A program made the position numbers and the translations under genes. A stretch of 9,854 nucleotides of DNA from Acidobacteriota bacterium. GTDB lineage: Bacteria; Acidobacteriota; Vicinamibacteria; Vicinamibacterales; CAVVIG01. Shown here piece by piece: positions 1 to 5,184 of the stretch (the stretch's first letter is position 1; the number at the start of each line of letters is the position of its first letter). The notes under the pieces were generated by a model. That model did no database searches, was not told the origin of the DNA, and was given only the letters and a program-made list of their open reading frames with translations. The DNA is taken from the NCBI GenBank assembly GCA_016195295.1, contig JACPZV010000319.1:1-9854 (forward strand), given 5' to 3'.

Positions 1-101
1 AAGGCCTCACTGTTGAAGACGACATAATGCACGACGTCCATCTGCGGCGTCACAACATCCATCCCGCGTGGAACTATACGCTCGAGCCGCTTTCAGCATA
101 G
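1..101 (+). CDS. ISAzo13-family transposase, C-terminal fragment (partial, runs in from the left)
   Basis: The third forward frame is open from the window edge to a TAG at 99-101 and encodes 32 residues that end in HPAWNYTLEPLSA. The pattern of G-L-x-V, then D-x-x-M, then R-H-x-x-H-P-x-W-N-Y-T-x-x-P resembles the C-terminus of DDE transposases of the ISAzo13 (Rhodopirellula transposase) family, as recalled from known members and not searched. The catalytic DDE residues would lie outside the window. The stop codon shares its last base with a GTG that can start the next gene, so the insertion sequence ends at, or has fused with, the 5' end of that gene. No terminal inverted repeat could be identified between the transposase stop and the next gene. 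An unrelated protein with a similar tail cannot be excluded from 32 residues. Confidence 0.6.
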   Translation, partial: GLTVEDDIMHDVHLRRHNIHPAWNYTLEPLSA

Positions 102-508
102 TGTCCATTTTATTTTTCAGCAGTCCCTACGGCACGCTCATGAGCGGGTTCAAGCGACCAGGGCGCTCGCGCATCGACGCGAAGTTGACGCCGGTGGGTC
201 GTGGATCGATTCGCGCGACGCTTTTCGATCTGGGCATTTACCCGGCGGCCGTTCCCGCGGCTGATGGTCAAGTGTGGGGCGAAGTGCATCGGATGCTGGA
301 GAGTGAGGCCGTGCTGGCAGCCCTCGACGAAATCGAAGGGTTTCGCCCCGAGCAGCCCGACGCCAGTCTGTACACACGGATCGAAACGCCGGTCACGTTG
401 TCGGACGGTCAAACCGTCCGGGCGTGGGCGTATTTCTACAACGCGCCGCTCGGCCGCGCGCCGCGGATCGAGTCGGGCGACTACCTCGAATACCTCAAGG
501 TGAAGTGA
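101..508 (+). CDS. gamma-glutamylcyclotransferase (AIG2/GGCT)-like protein
   Basis: The 135-residue product has the hallmarks of the GGCT/AIG2-like fold. A YGTL substrate loop lies at residues 10-13, followed by L-F-D-L-G-x-Y-P near 41-48, V-W-G-E-V near 58-62, and the L-D-E-I-E-G motif at 75-80, whose second Glu (E79) is the usual catalytic acid. Late motifs are A-W-x-Y-F-Y-N and S-G-D-Y. Characterised relatives cleave gamma-glutamyl amines or peptides to 5-oxoproline in the cytoplasm; the substrate here is unknown. I chose GTG 101 because the family normally starts only a few residues before YGTL. A GTG at 68 would add residues encoded by transposase DNA. No convincing ribosome site precedes either. 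The residues just before YGTL (FFSSP instead of the usual F-V or similar) look disturbed, consistent with an insertion sequence landing at the 5' end. The stop overlaps the next start (TGATG). Confidence 0.72.
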   Translation: MSILFFSSPYGTLMSGFKRPGRSRIDAKLTPVGRGSIRATLFDLGIYPAAVPAADGQVWGEVHRMLESEAVLAALDEIEGFRPEQPDASLYTRIETPVTLSDGQTVRAWAYFYNAPLGRAPRIESGDYLEYLKVK

Positions 509-1280
509 TGCGCCTCCGCTCAATTGCCATTGCCGCCATCGTCGTTGTGTTGTTCGGCGTCAGACGGACCGCCTCTGCGCAAGATATCGATCCGCGAATT
601 GAGAAGCTGGTGGCGTCGGTGTCGGAAGAGCGGCTTGGTGCCATCCTGAAGAAACTCGAAAGCTTCGAAACGCGCAGCACGCTGTCATCGACCACTTCAA
701 CCACCCGCGGGATCGGCGCGGCGCGGCAGTGGATTCTCGACGAGCTGAAGAGCTACAGCCCGAAGCTCCAGGTCGGCTTCGACACCTATCAGGTGGCGAA
801 GCAGGGCCGCATCACACGGGATGTCGAGGTCCGCAACGTGATGGCGATTCTCCCCGGTCGCAGCCCGCGGCGGATCTACGTCAGCGGGCACTACGACACG
901 GTCGCGAGGCCGGGCGGTCAGAGCGCCAGCAATGCCGGTGGCGCCACGCGCGATCCCGACGCCGTCGCGCCGCCGCCGGCCGATCCGAACGCGCCGCTCG
1001 ACAATCCCGCGCCCGGCGTGAACGACGACGGGAGCGGGACGGCGCTGACGATTGAACTGGCGCGCGTGTTCAGCCAAAGCGGGATCGAGTTCGACGCGAC
1101 GCTCGCCTTGGCCCCGCCGCCGCCGACGGTGACGACCGACCGCGGTCAGCCGACGATCAGCCGCGCGCCGTCAGGCTACGACGCGAATCTCAAGTGGACG
1201 CCGGCGGTCACGAGAGCTTCATTGTCGCCTACGTCGCTCCGCCTCGCGCGACCACGACCGTTCGCACGATCCGGCCGTGA
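508..1280 (+). pseudogene. Secreted M28-family metallopeptidase, internally deleted remnant
   Basis: The ATG at 508 overlaps the upstream stop (TGATG). The N-terminus is a clear signal peptide, with hydrophobic residues around 6-18 and a likely cleavage after A-S-A before QDIDPR. The M28 fold is recognisable up to about residue 200: a GHYDT motif with presumed zinc ligands H128 and D130, then G-V-N-D-D-G-S-G at 170-177 with the bridging Asp. After F-D-A-T-L-A-L-A (about nt 1115) the sequence jumps to a Pro-rich stretch typical of the C-terminal extension. The essential G-E-E-Q-G-L segment and the later zinc ligands are therefore missing. A second jump near 1195-1208 changes frame: G-G-H-E-S-F-I-V-A-Y-V-A-P-P-R-A, a plausible authentic C-terminus, reads in another frame to a TGA at 1278-1280. 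The open frame itself continues with unrelated sequence to 1308. The product is probably inactive. Assembly error is the main alternative. Confidence 0.7.
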
Positions 1281-1282
1281 CG

Positions 1283-1633
1283 CTACTGGGCGCGTCGCCC
1301 GTCGTTGATGGCCGCGATGAACTCGCCGATGACGCCGTTGACGCGCTCGGACGGCTCGATGAATTCAATTCCGGAGCGATAGAAGACCAGTTCCTGCTCG
1401 ACGTCGCTGATGCTACAGTGCGCGACCCTTCCCTTGACGACGACGGAGCGATCGCCGAGCGTCAACCGGAATTCATGGAGCGAGTCGAGATGAAGGGGAA
1501 AGTTGGTTTCCACCTGGGCGCCGCCATGGCTGATCTCCTTGATCGCCATTGGCTGGAACACCATGACCTCGCCGAGGAGTTCACCGAGAATCTGGATGCG
1601 CTCGGTGTCGCGTTTGTCGCCGGTAGGACTCAC
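1283..1633 (-). CDS. PilZ-domain protein
   Basis: The 116-residue protein is essentially one PilZ domain. Both c-di-GMP contact motifs can be seen: R-D-T-E-R (R8 to R12, the RxxxR motif) and E-I-S-H-G-G at 33-38, matching the D/N-x-S-x-x-G motif except for Glu at the first place. Later come F-P-L-H-L-D-S, F-R-L-T-L-G, the strand V-V-V-K-G-R-V-A-H-C and Y-R-S-G-I-E-F. PilZ domains bind cyclic di-GMP and pass the signal to motility, polysaccharide or other outputs; no output domain is present. I chose GTG 1633 because it begins directly before RxxxR and has GGTGG seven bases upstream. GTG 1654 (123 residues) is a close alternative. The gene follows the receiver-like gene by under 40 bases, so they probably form one transcript. 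Its stop lies almost against the remnant of the convergent M28 gene. Confidence 0.8.
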   Translation of the reverse strand: MSPTGDKRDTERIQILGELLGEVMVFQPMAIKEISHGGAQVETNFPLHLDSLHEFRLTLGDRSVVVKGRVAHCSISDVEQELVFYRSGIEFIEPSERVNGVIGEFIAAINDGRRAQ

Positions 1634-1671
1634 CGGGGCGCCACCATCTGGCACGACTATAGCATCTTTTC

Positions 1672-2076
1672 TCAGTTCATCCACGCGGCCGGCTTCGACT
1701 GGAACATCTCCGCATCCAGCGGCTCGACAGGTTCGTCCGCGGGTGTGCGCCCGCCGCAATCCGTCGTGAACGTGACGACCGGGATCTCGCGCGTCTGGCT
1801 GTCCAGCTTCAGCATCGAGAGCACGTGGAAACCGGCGATGTCATCCATGTCGAGGCAGAGGATGATCAAATTCGGCTGCAAGCGTCTAACGTCCGAGTAC
1901 GCGCGTCGCGTCGATTCCACGAACATGATCGCGCAGCGACCGCCGTCGAGGAGCGGTTCGAGCCACTGCAGGACGTCTCGATTGCCGTTGACGACAGCCA
2001 CTTTCTGAACTGTGATCGTCGGGACGCCCTCGTCTTTTTCATCGGGGTCCTGGACCGCGGTGGCGTTGGTCATCAT
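1672..2076 (-). CDS. Degenerate receiver-domain protein (phosphoacceptor Asp replaced by Cys)
   Basis: The 134-residue protein aligns by eye with a response-regulator receiver. Strand one reads K-V-A-V-V-N-G-N, strand three P-N-L-I-I-L-C-L-D-M-D-D-I-A-G-F-H-V-L, strand four I-P-V-V-T-F-T-T, and a late K-P pair follows (K128). The residue eight places before the conserved Gly, where Asp is phosphorylated in CheY-like proteins, is Cys74 (codon TGC). The acidic pair after strand one is N-G. It should therefore not be a standard phosphoacceptor, though Thr and Lys positions remain. The protein stops soon after K-P, so the last helix is short or missing. ATG 2076 is chosen for AGGAG nine bases upstream; ATG 2073 is equivalent. 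The PilZ gene lies directly downstream on the same strand, which suggests a joint role in c-di-GMP-linked signalling (inference). Confidence 0.75.
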   Translation of the reverse strand: MMTNATAVQDPDEKDEGVPTITVQKVAVVNGNRDVLQWLEPLLDGGRCAIMFVESTRRAYSDVRRLQPNLIILCLDMDDIAGFHVLSMLKLDSQTREIPVVTFTTDCGGRTPADEPVEPLDAEMFQSKPAAWMN

Positions 2077-2103
2077 GGTGGTCCGCTCCTGCGGACACAC
2101 GCT

Positions 2104-2141
2104 ATCCTTTCAGGATTCGTGCCATAGACCGTCTGAAGGAT
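2104..2141. promoter_or_regulatory. Inverted repeat in the divergent intergenic region
   Basis: ATCCTTTCAG at 2104-2113 pairs with CTGAAGGAT at 2133-2141, with one bulged base. A nested small hairpin (ATCCT TTC AGGAT) lies at 2104-2116. It sits between the divergent receiver gene and the dehydrogenase gene, where both promoters must be. It could be an operator or leader hairpin; no T-tract follows, so a terminator is unlikely. Confidence 0.25.
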
Positions 2142-2188
2142 TCCCCGTGTTTTGGGGTTCGTTCGTGCAAGGATCTGTCCGCTAATCC

Positions 2189-3307
2189 ATGCCGACCCCC
2201 AATGGTTCCCCCGTGAGGATTGCGGTCATTCCCGGAGACGGGATCGGCGTCGAGGTTACCGCCGAAGCGGTGAAAGTCATTCGAACCGTCGGTGACGTAT
2301 TCGGCCGCCGGTTCGATCTCGAGCCGCTGCCGTGGGGCGCCGATCACTATTTGCGGACGGGCGTCGCGATGCCGCCGAACGGCTGCGCGATGCTGCGCGA
2401 CGACTTCGAGGCGATCTTCATCGGCGCGCTGGGCGATCCCCGCGTGCCGGACAACCGGCATGCGCGTGACATCCTGCTCGGCACGCGCTTCGAGCTGGAT
2501 CTCTACGTCAACTACCGTCCGGTGAAGCTGCTCGACGAGCGGCTCTGCCCGCTCAAGGGCCGTGCGCCGGCCGACGTCAACTTTGTGGTCTTCCGGGAGA
2601 ACACCGAAGGACTTTACGTCGGCGTCGGCGGCCGCTTCAAAGCCGGGACGGATGATGAGGTGGCGATTCAGGAAGAACTGAACACCTACAAAGGTGTGCA
2701 CCGAATCGTGAAGCACGCGTTCGAGTACGCGCAGGCGAGCGACCGTGGCGGACGTAGTGCGAGCCTTTCAGGCGAGCGACGGCGGCAGGTCTGCATGGCG
2801 GACAAGAGCAACGCGATGACGCACGGTCATGCGTTGTGGCAGCGCGTCTTCAAGGAACTCGCGCCGCAGTACCCGGGCGTCGAGGCCCGTCATCTGTACA
2901 TCGACGCGCTCACGCTGTTGATGGTCCAGGATCCGTCGCAGTTCGACGTGATCGTGACCAACAATCTGTTCGGCGACATCGTCACGGACCTCGGGGCCGC
3001 GCTGCAGGGCGGTCTCGGTCTCGCGGCGTCAGGCAATCTCCATCCGGGGCGGACGTCGATGTTCGAACCCGTGCACGGATCGGCGCCGCCGCTGGCCGGC
3101 AGGAACGTGGCGAACCCGATGGGCGCCATTCTCTCGGCGGCGCTGATGCTCGAGTACCTCGGACTGACGCACGAAGCCGCCGCGATTGAAGCGGCCGTTC
3201 AGGAGGCGGTCGTCGCCGGACAGGGAACGCAGGAAATCGGCGGCACGCTCGGGACTCGTGAGACAGGGGATTACATTGCGACGCTGATTCGACACAAAGG
3301 ACACTAA
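2189..3307 (+). CDS. Isocitrate/isopropylmalate dehydrogenase family protein
   Basis: The 372-residue NAD(P)-dependent beta-decarboxylating dehydrogenase has the full family signature. There is I-P-G-D-G-I-G at 14-20, R100 and R110 in R-F-E-L-D-L-Y-V-N-Y-R-P-V, R136 and Y143 in R-E-N-T-E-G-L-Y, K206 in D-K-S-N-A-M, D239 in Y-I-D-A, the metal-binding D263/D267 in N-N-L-F-G-D-I-V-T-D-L, and the cofactor loop E-P-V-H-G-S-A-P at 293-300. Members oxidise isocitrate, 3-isopropylmalate, homoisocitrate or tartrate. The substrate cannot be fixed here: R-E-N-T-E-G differs from the R-E-L-T-G-G of classical LeuB, and no leu genes are nearby. ATG 2189 is the natural start, with a weak AAGGA 15 bases upstream. 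Oddities are a Ser/Arg/Gly-rich insertion near 183-197 just before D-K-S-N, and a C-terminus (R-H-K-G-H) encoded by a tandem repeat. A fatty-acid-type dehydrogenase gene follows 62 bases downstream. Confidence 0.9.
   Translation: MPTPNGSPVRIAVIPGDGIGVEVTAEAVKVIRTVGDVFGRRFDLEPLPWGADHYLRTGVAMPPNGCAMLRDDFEAIFIGALGDPRVPDNRHARDILLGTRFELDLYVNYRPVKLLDERLCPLKGRAPADVNFVVFRENTEGLYVGVGGRFKAGTDDEVAIQEELNTYKGVHRIVKHAFEYAQASDRGGRSASLSGERRRQVCMADKSNAMTHGHALWQRVFKELAPQYPGVEARHLYIDALTLLMVQDPSQFDVIVTNNLFGDIVTDLGAALQGGLGLAASGNLHPGRTSMFEPVHGSAPPLAGRNVANPMGAILSAALMLEYLGLTHEAAAIEAAVQEAVVAGQGTQEIGGTLGTRETGDYIATLIRHKGH
2732..2780. repeat. Short direct repeat framing an insertion inside the dehydrogenase gene
   Basis: CAGGCGAGCGAC occurs at 2732-2743 and again at 2769-2780, 37 bp apart. 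The intervening bases contain an inverted element (GCCT TTC AGGC at 2763-2773). The segment encodes residues about 183-197 of the dehydrogenase, which ordinary members lack to my knowledge. The arrangement resembles a small palindromic repeat inserted with duplication of its target. The two copies read in different frames, so it is not a simple codon-unit duplication. Confidence 0.55.
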
Positions 3308-3355
3308 GGACACAGAGGAGCACACGTACTTTTCTCCCCTTTGTGTCGGATCAGC
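3283..3355. repeat. 18-bp inverted repeat enclosing a 9-bp tandem repeat at the 3' end of the dehydrogenase gene
   Basis: GCTGATTCGACACAAAGG at 3283-3300 pairs with CCTTTGTGTCGGATCAGC at 3338-3355: 17 Watson-Crick pairs and one G-T pair, with a 37-base loop. The 5' arm runs into three 9-bp units (GACACAAAG, GACACTAAG, GACACAGAG at 3291-3317). The TAA stop of the upstream gene lies in the second unit. The 3' arm ends 14 bases before the next start codon. It may be a terminator-like or RNA-stabilising hairpin between the two genes, or a remnant of the ACACAAAGGACAC-type interspersed repeat seen in many environmental bacterial genomes. No T-tract follows the stem. Confidence 0.75.
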
Positions 3356-3369
3356 CGTGGGGATATCGC

Positions 3370-4218
3370 ATGCAAATCAAAACCGTTGGCGTGGTGGGAT
3401 GCGGATTGATGGGATCGGGCATCGCGCAGGTCTGCGCGGCGGCGGGTTACAAGACGATCGTCCGCGAGGTCGACGAGACCTTCCTGCGGAAGGGCCTCGG
3501 CCGCATCAAGAAGTTTCTCGAAGACGGTGTGGCGAAGGGCAAGGTGACGCCCGAGGCACGTGACGCGACGCTCGTCCGTTTGACGGGCACAACGACGACC
3601 GACGCCTTGAAGGATTGCGATCTGGTCATCGAAGCGATCGTCGAGAACCTCGACGAGAAACGCCGGACCTACGCCGCCCTCGATCCCCTCGTCAAAGATC
3701 ACACGATTTTCCTGTCGAACACATCCTCACTCTGTATCACCGAGTTGGCGTCGACGACGAAGCGCCCCGATCGCTTCGGGGGTCTGCATTTCTTCAACCC
3801 GGTGCCGCTCATGAAGCTTGTCGAAGTGATCCGCGCGCTGACGACGAGCGACGACACGTATCAGACCGTGTTCACGTTCGCGCAGTCGCTGGGCAAAGAG
3901 CCCATCACCGCGCCCGATCGGCCCGGCTTCATTGTCAATCGACTGCTCGTGCCCTATCTGCTCGACGCAATTCGCGCGTACGAAAACGGGCTGGGCACGC
4001 TCGAGGACATCGACAAGGGGATGACGCTGGGGTGCGGCTATCCGATGGGTCCGTTCACGCTGCTCGACTTCGTCGGCCTCGATACGACGTACTACATCGC
4101 CAACATCATGTTCGACGAATTCCGCGAGCCCGCGTACGCACCGCCGCCACTCCTGAAGCGAATGGTACTCGCCGGCCAATTGGGTCGAAAGAGCGGACAG
4201 GGATTCTATAAGTACTGA
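3370..4218 (+). CDS. hbd: 3-hydroxybutyryl-CoA (3-hydroxyacyl-CoA) dehydrogenase
   Basis: This 282-residue protein has the normal length of the single-function enzyme, which oxidises (S)-3-hydroxyacyl-CoA to 3-oxoacyl-CoA with NAD(P) in beta-oxidation or butanoyl-CoA metabolism. The N-terminal Rossmann fold shows G-C-G-L-M-G at 10-15. I-E-A-I-V-E-N is at 87-93, and S-N-T-S-S at 116-120 contributes the substrate-site serine. The catalytic His-Glu pair is H140 and E152 in H-F-F-N-P-V-P-L-M-K-L-V-E. The C-terminal dimerisation domain has D-R-P-G-F-I-V-N-R-L-L at 183-193, G-Y-P-M-G-P-F-T-L-L-D-F-V-G-L-D at 223-238 and the closing G-R-K-S-G-Q-G-F-Y-K-Y. ATG 3370 is chosen because the fold begins at once and GGGGA lies a few bases upstream. 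An in-frame upstream GTG at 3343 falls within the inverted repeat. It is convergent with a crotonase pseudogene, the enzyme of the preceding beta-oxidation step, which hints at a former shared pathway. Confidence 0.93.
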   Translation: MQIKTVGVVGCGLMGSGIAQVCAAAGYKTIVREVDETFLRKGLGRIKKFLEDGVAKGKVTPEARDATLVRLTGTTTTDALKDCDLVIEAIVENLDEKRRTYAALDPLVKDHTIFLSNTSSLCITELASTTKRPDRFGGLHFFNPVPLMKLVEVIRALTTSDDTYQTVFTFAQSLGKEPITAPDRPGFIVNRLLVPYLLDAIRAYENGLGTLEDIDKGMTLGCGYPMGPFTLLDFVGLDTTYYIANIMFDEFREPAYAPPPLLKRMVLAGQLGRKSGQGFYKY

Positions 4219-4230
4219 CCGTCGTCGGTT

Positions 4231-4814
4231 CTACTTCCCCTGATACCTGGGCGGCCGGCCTTCGGCTTCCGCACGCCGACCTTCGATGAAGTCCTCGGTT
4301 CGGTAGAGCGCGCTGCGAGATAGATCTCGTGGCCGAGATTCCACGTGTCGCCGTGCGCCACGACGACGACCGGCTTCGACCGATGCGGTTGCGTATTGCC
4401 GAGCGGATCGAGCGTGGGCGCCGTGCTCGCCGCGCGTTGCCCGACGATGATGCCCGCCTGCGACGCATCGACGTCGACGCCGCGCGAAAAGTGTTCGCCA
4501 TGACCAAACAAGACGAGCGCGCGCAGCGACGGGTCGTGCTCATACTGGTAGAAGGTTTCCGCCAGCCGCGTCCGCGTCGGCGGATCGAGCCGGTTCTGGA
4601 TGAACGGGCGGTTGAGACCGACGAGCACGATGTCGCCACGACGCTCGACCGTGATCGTCACCGACGGACCAAGCGGCGCGTCAGCCAGCGTCGTCTCTGG
4701 CGCGGCCGCCGGCGCCTGACCCTGTGCACGAGCCGTGGCCGCCACCGCCAACAATGCGGTCCCCCCAGTAAGCTTAATGCCTCCTCCGCAGAATTTGTGG
4801 GTAATGGAACCCAT
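4231..4814 (-). pseudogene. Crotonase-family (enoyl-CoA hydratase/isomerase-like) gene, internally deleted
   Basis: The first about 170 residues are crotonase-like: V-T-I-T-V-E-R-R-G-D-I-V-L-V-G-L-N-R-P strands, the A-L-V-L-F-G-H-G-E-H-F-S-R-G-V-D loop that supplies the first oxyanion-hole contact, and S-K-P-V-V-V-V-A-H-G-D-T-W-N-L-G-H-E-I-Y-L-A-A. Right after L-A-A the frame turns into unrelated sequence. In another frame the same DNA reads A-L-Y-R-T-E-D-F-I-E-G-R-R-A-E-A-E-G-R, then P-P-R-Y-Q-G-K and a TAG at 4233-4231, which is a textbook crotonase C-terminus. The middle of the domain, including the usual catalytic acids, is missing. The N-terminus carries a hydrophobic stretch ending A-T-A-R-A-Q, like an export signal, unusual for this cytosolic family. 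ATG 4814 is the only ATG start. A perfect GGAGGAGG (4787-4780) directly before an in-frame ATT at 4778 suggests the original start was there. Confidence 0.72.
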
Positions 4815-5055
4815 GACGAGCGGAAGGAGTTCTTGTCTTCGTTCTTTTGAACACTGCGTCGCTCCTGACCCGGTTGACGCAGCTCGGACCGACCTATCTC
4901 ACACCTGTGACCATTCAACGCGGGCGGCTCATCAGGCTGGGCGTGAATGCGAACTTCTGATACGGAAAGACCGCGCCGCGCGCCCGGCTCGTAGAGCCAT
5001 CGGCGCGGGGCGCGGGGTGATAAGCGCCTACTCGTGTCAGCCTGCTCCCCACGCA
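4815..5055. other. Intergenic region upstream of the sensor kinase, with a GC-rich stem-loop
   Basis: I find no credible gene between the minus-strand crotonase start and the sensor kinase operon. The main structure is a compound stem: CCGCGCCG (4971-4978) pairs with CGGCGCGG (5001-5008), and inside it GGCTC GTA GAGCC forms a perfect hairpin at 4986-4998. A weaker GTTC TTTT GAAC hairpin lies at 4841-4852. The promoter of the crotonase remnant should be in the left part, but no clear -35/-10 pair was identified. Confidence 0.4.
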
Positions 5056-5071
5056 TACCTGAATTCAGGTA
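5056..5071. promoter_or_regulatory. 16-bp perfect palindrome, candidate NarL/LuxR-type operator of the sensor kinase operon
   Basis: TACCTGAATTCAGGTA is a perfect palindrome. It can be read as two 7-bp half-sites TACCTGA separated by AT, the 7-2-7 tail-to-tail geometry known for NarL (whose half-site consensus also begins TAC). A related site lies upstream of the PQQ dehydrogenase gene. The palindrome ends 23 bp before a plausible -10 (CAAAAT), where an activator contacting RNA polymerase near -42 would bind. Binding by the response regulator encoded downstream is an inference. Confidence 0.6.
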
Positions 5072-5072
5072 G

Positions 5073-5100
5073 TTTGCGCACGCCATTTCCATGGCAAAAT
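5073..5100 (+). promoter_or_regulatory. Candidate sigma-70 promoter for the kinase-regulator operon
   Basis: TTTGCG at 5073-5078 and CAAAAT at 5095-5100 are separated by 16 bp. The -10 matches four of six consensus bases and the -35 is poor, as expected for an activator-dependent promoter. The predicted start near 5107 leaves a leader of about 78 bases before ATG 5185. Its position relative to the palindrome is the same as that of the second promoter in this window. Confidence 0.4.
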
Positions 5101-5184
5101 GACCGGAATTCGTGAGCGGGACAAGCACGCATCGTTTCGGTGCCGAACATCCCACGAACACGCACGCGGCTGGGCATTGCCGGA

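Noticed and set aside
1277..2008. Long plus-strand open frame of 243 codons opposite the PilZ and receiver genes
   Set aside because: The opposite strand encodes two recognisable domains with sensible starts; this frame shows no family motif and is a high-GC shadow.
2144..2157. CCCC...GGGG hairpin upstream of the dehydrogenase gene
   Set aside because: A 4-bp stem in high-GC DNA is expected by chance.
2102..2716. Minus-strand open frame of 204 codons inside the dehydrogenase gene
   Set aside because: It lies antisense to a strongly conserved enzyme and has no recognisable motif.
4217..4230. Possible terminator hairpin (ACCG TCGT CGGT) between the convergent genes
   Set aside because: The stem is only 4 bp with no T-tract, too weak to call.
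4329..4850. Plus-strand open frame of 173 codons opposite the crotonase remnant
   Set aside because: Composition is Arg-rich shadow sequence with no motif; the minus strand has clear crotonase motifs.
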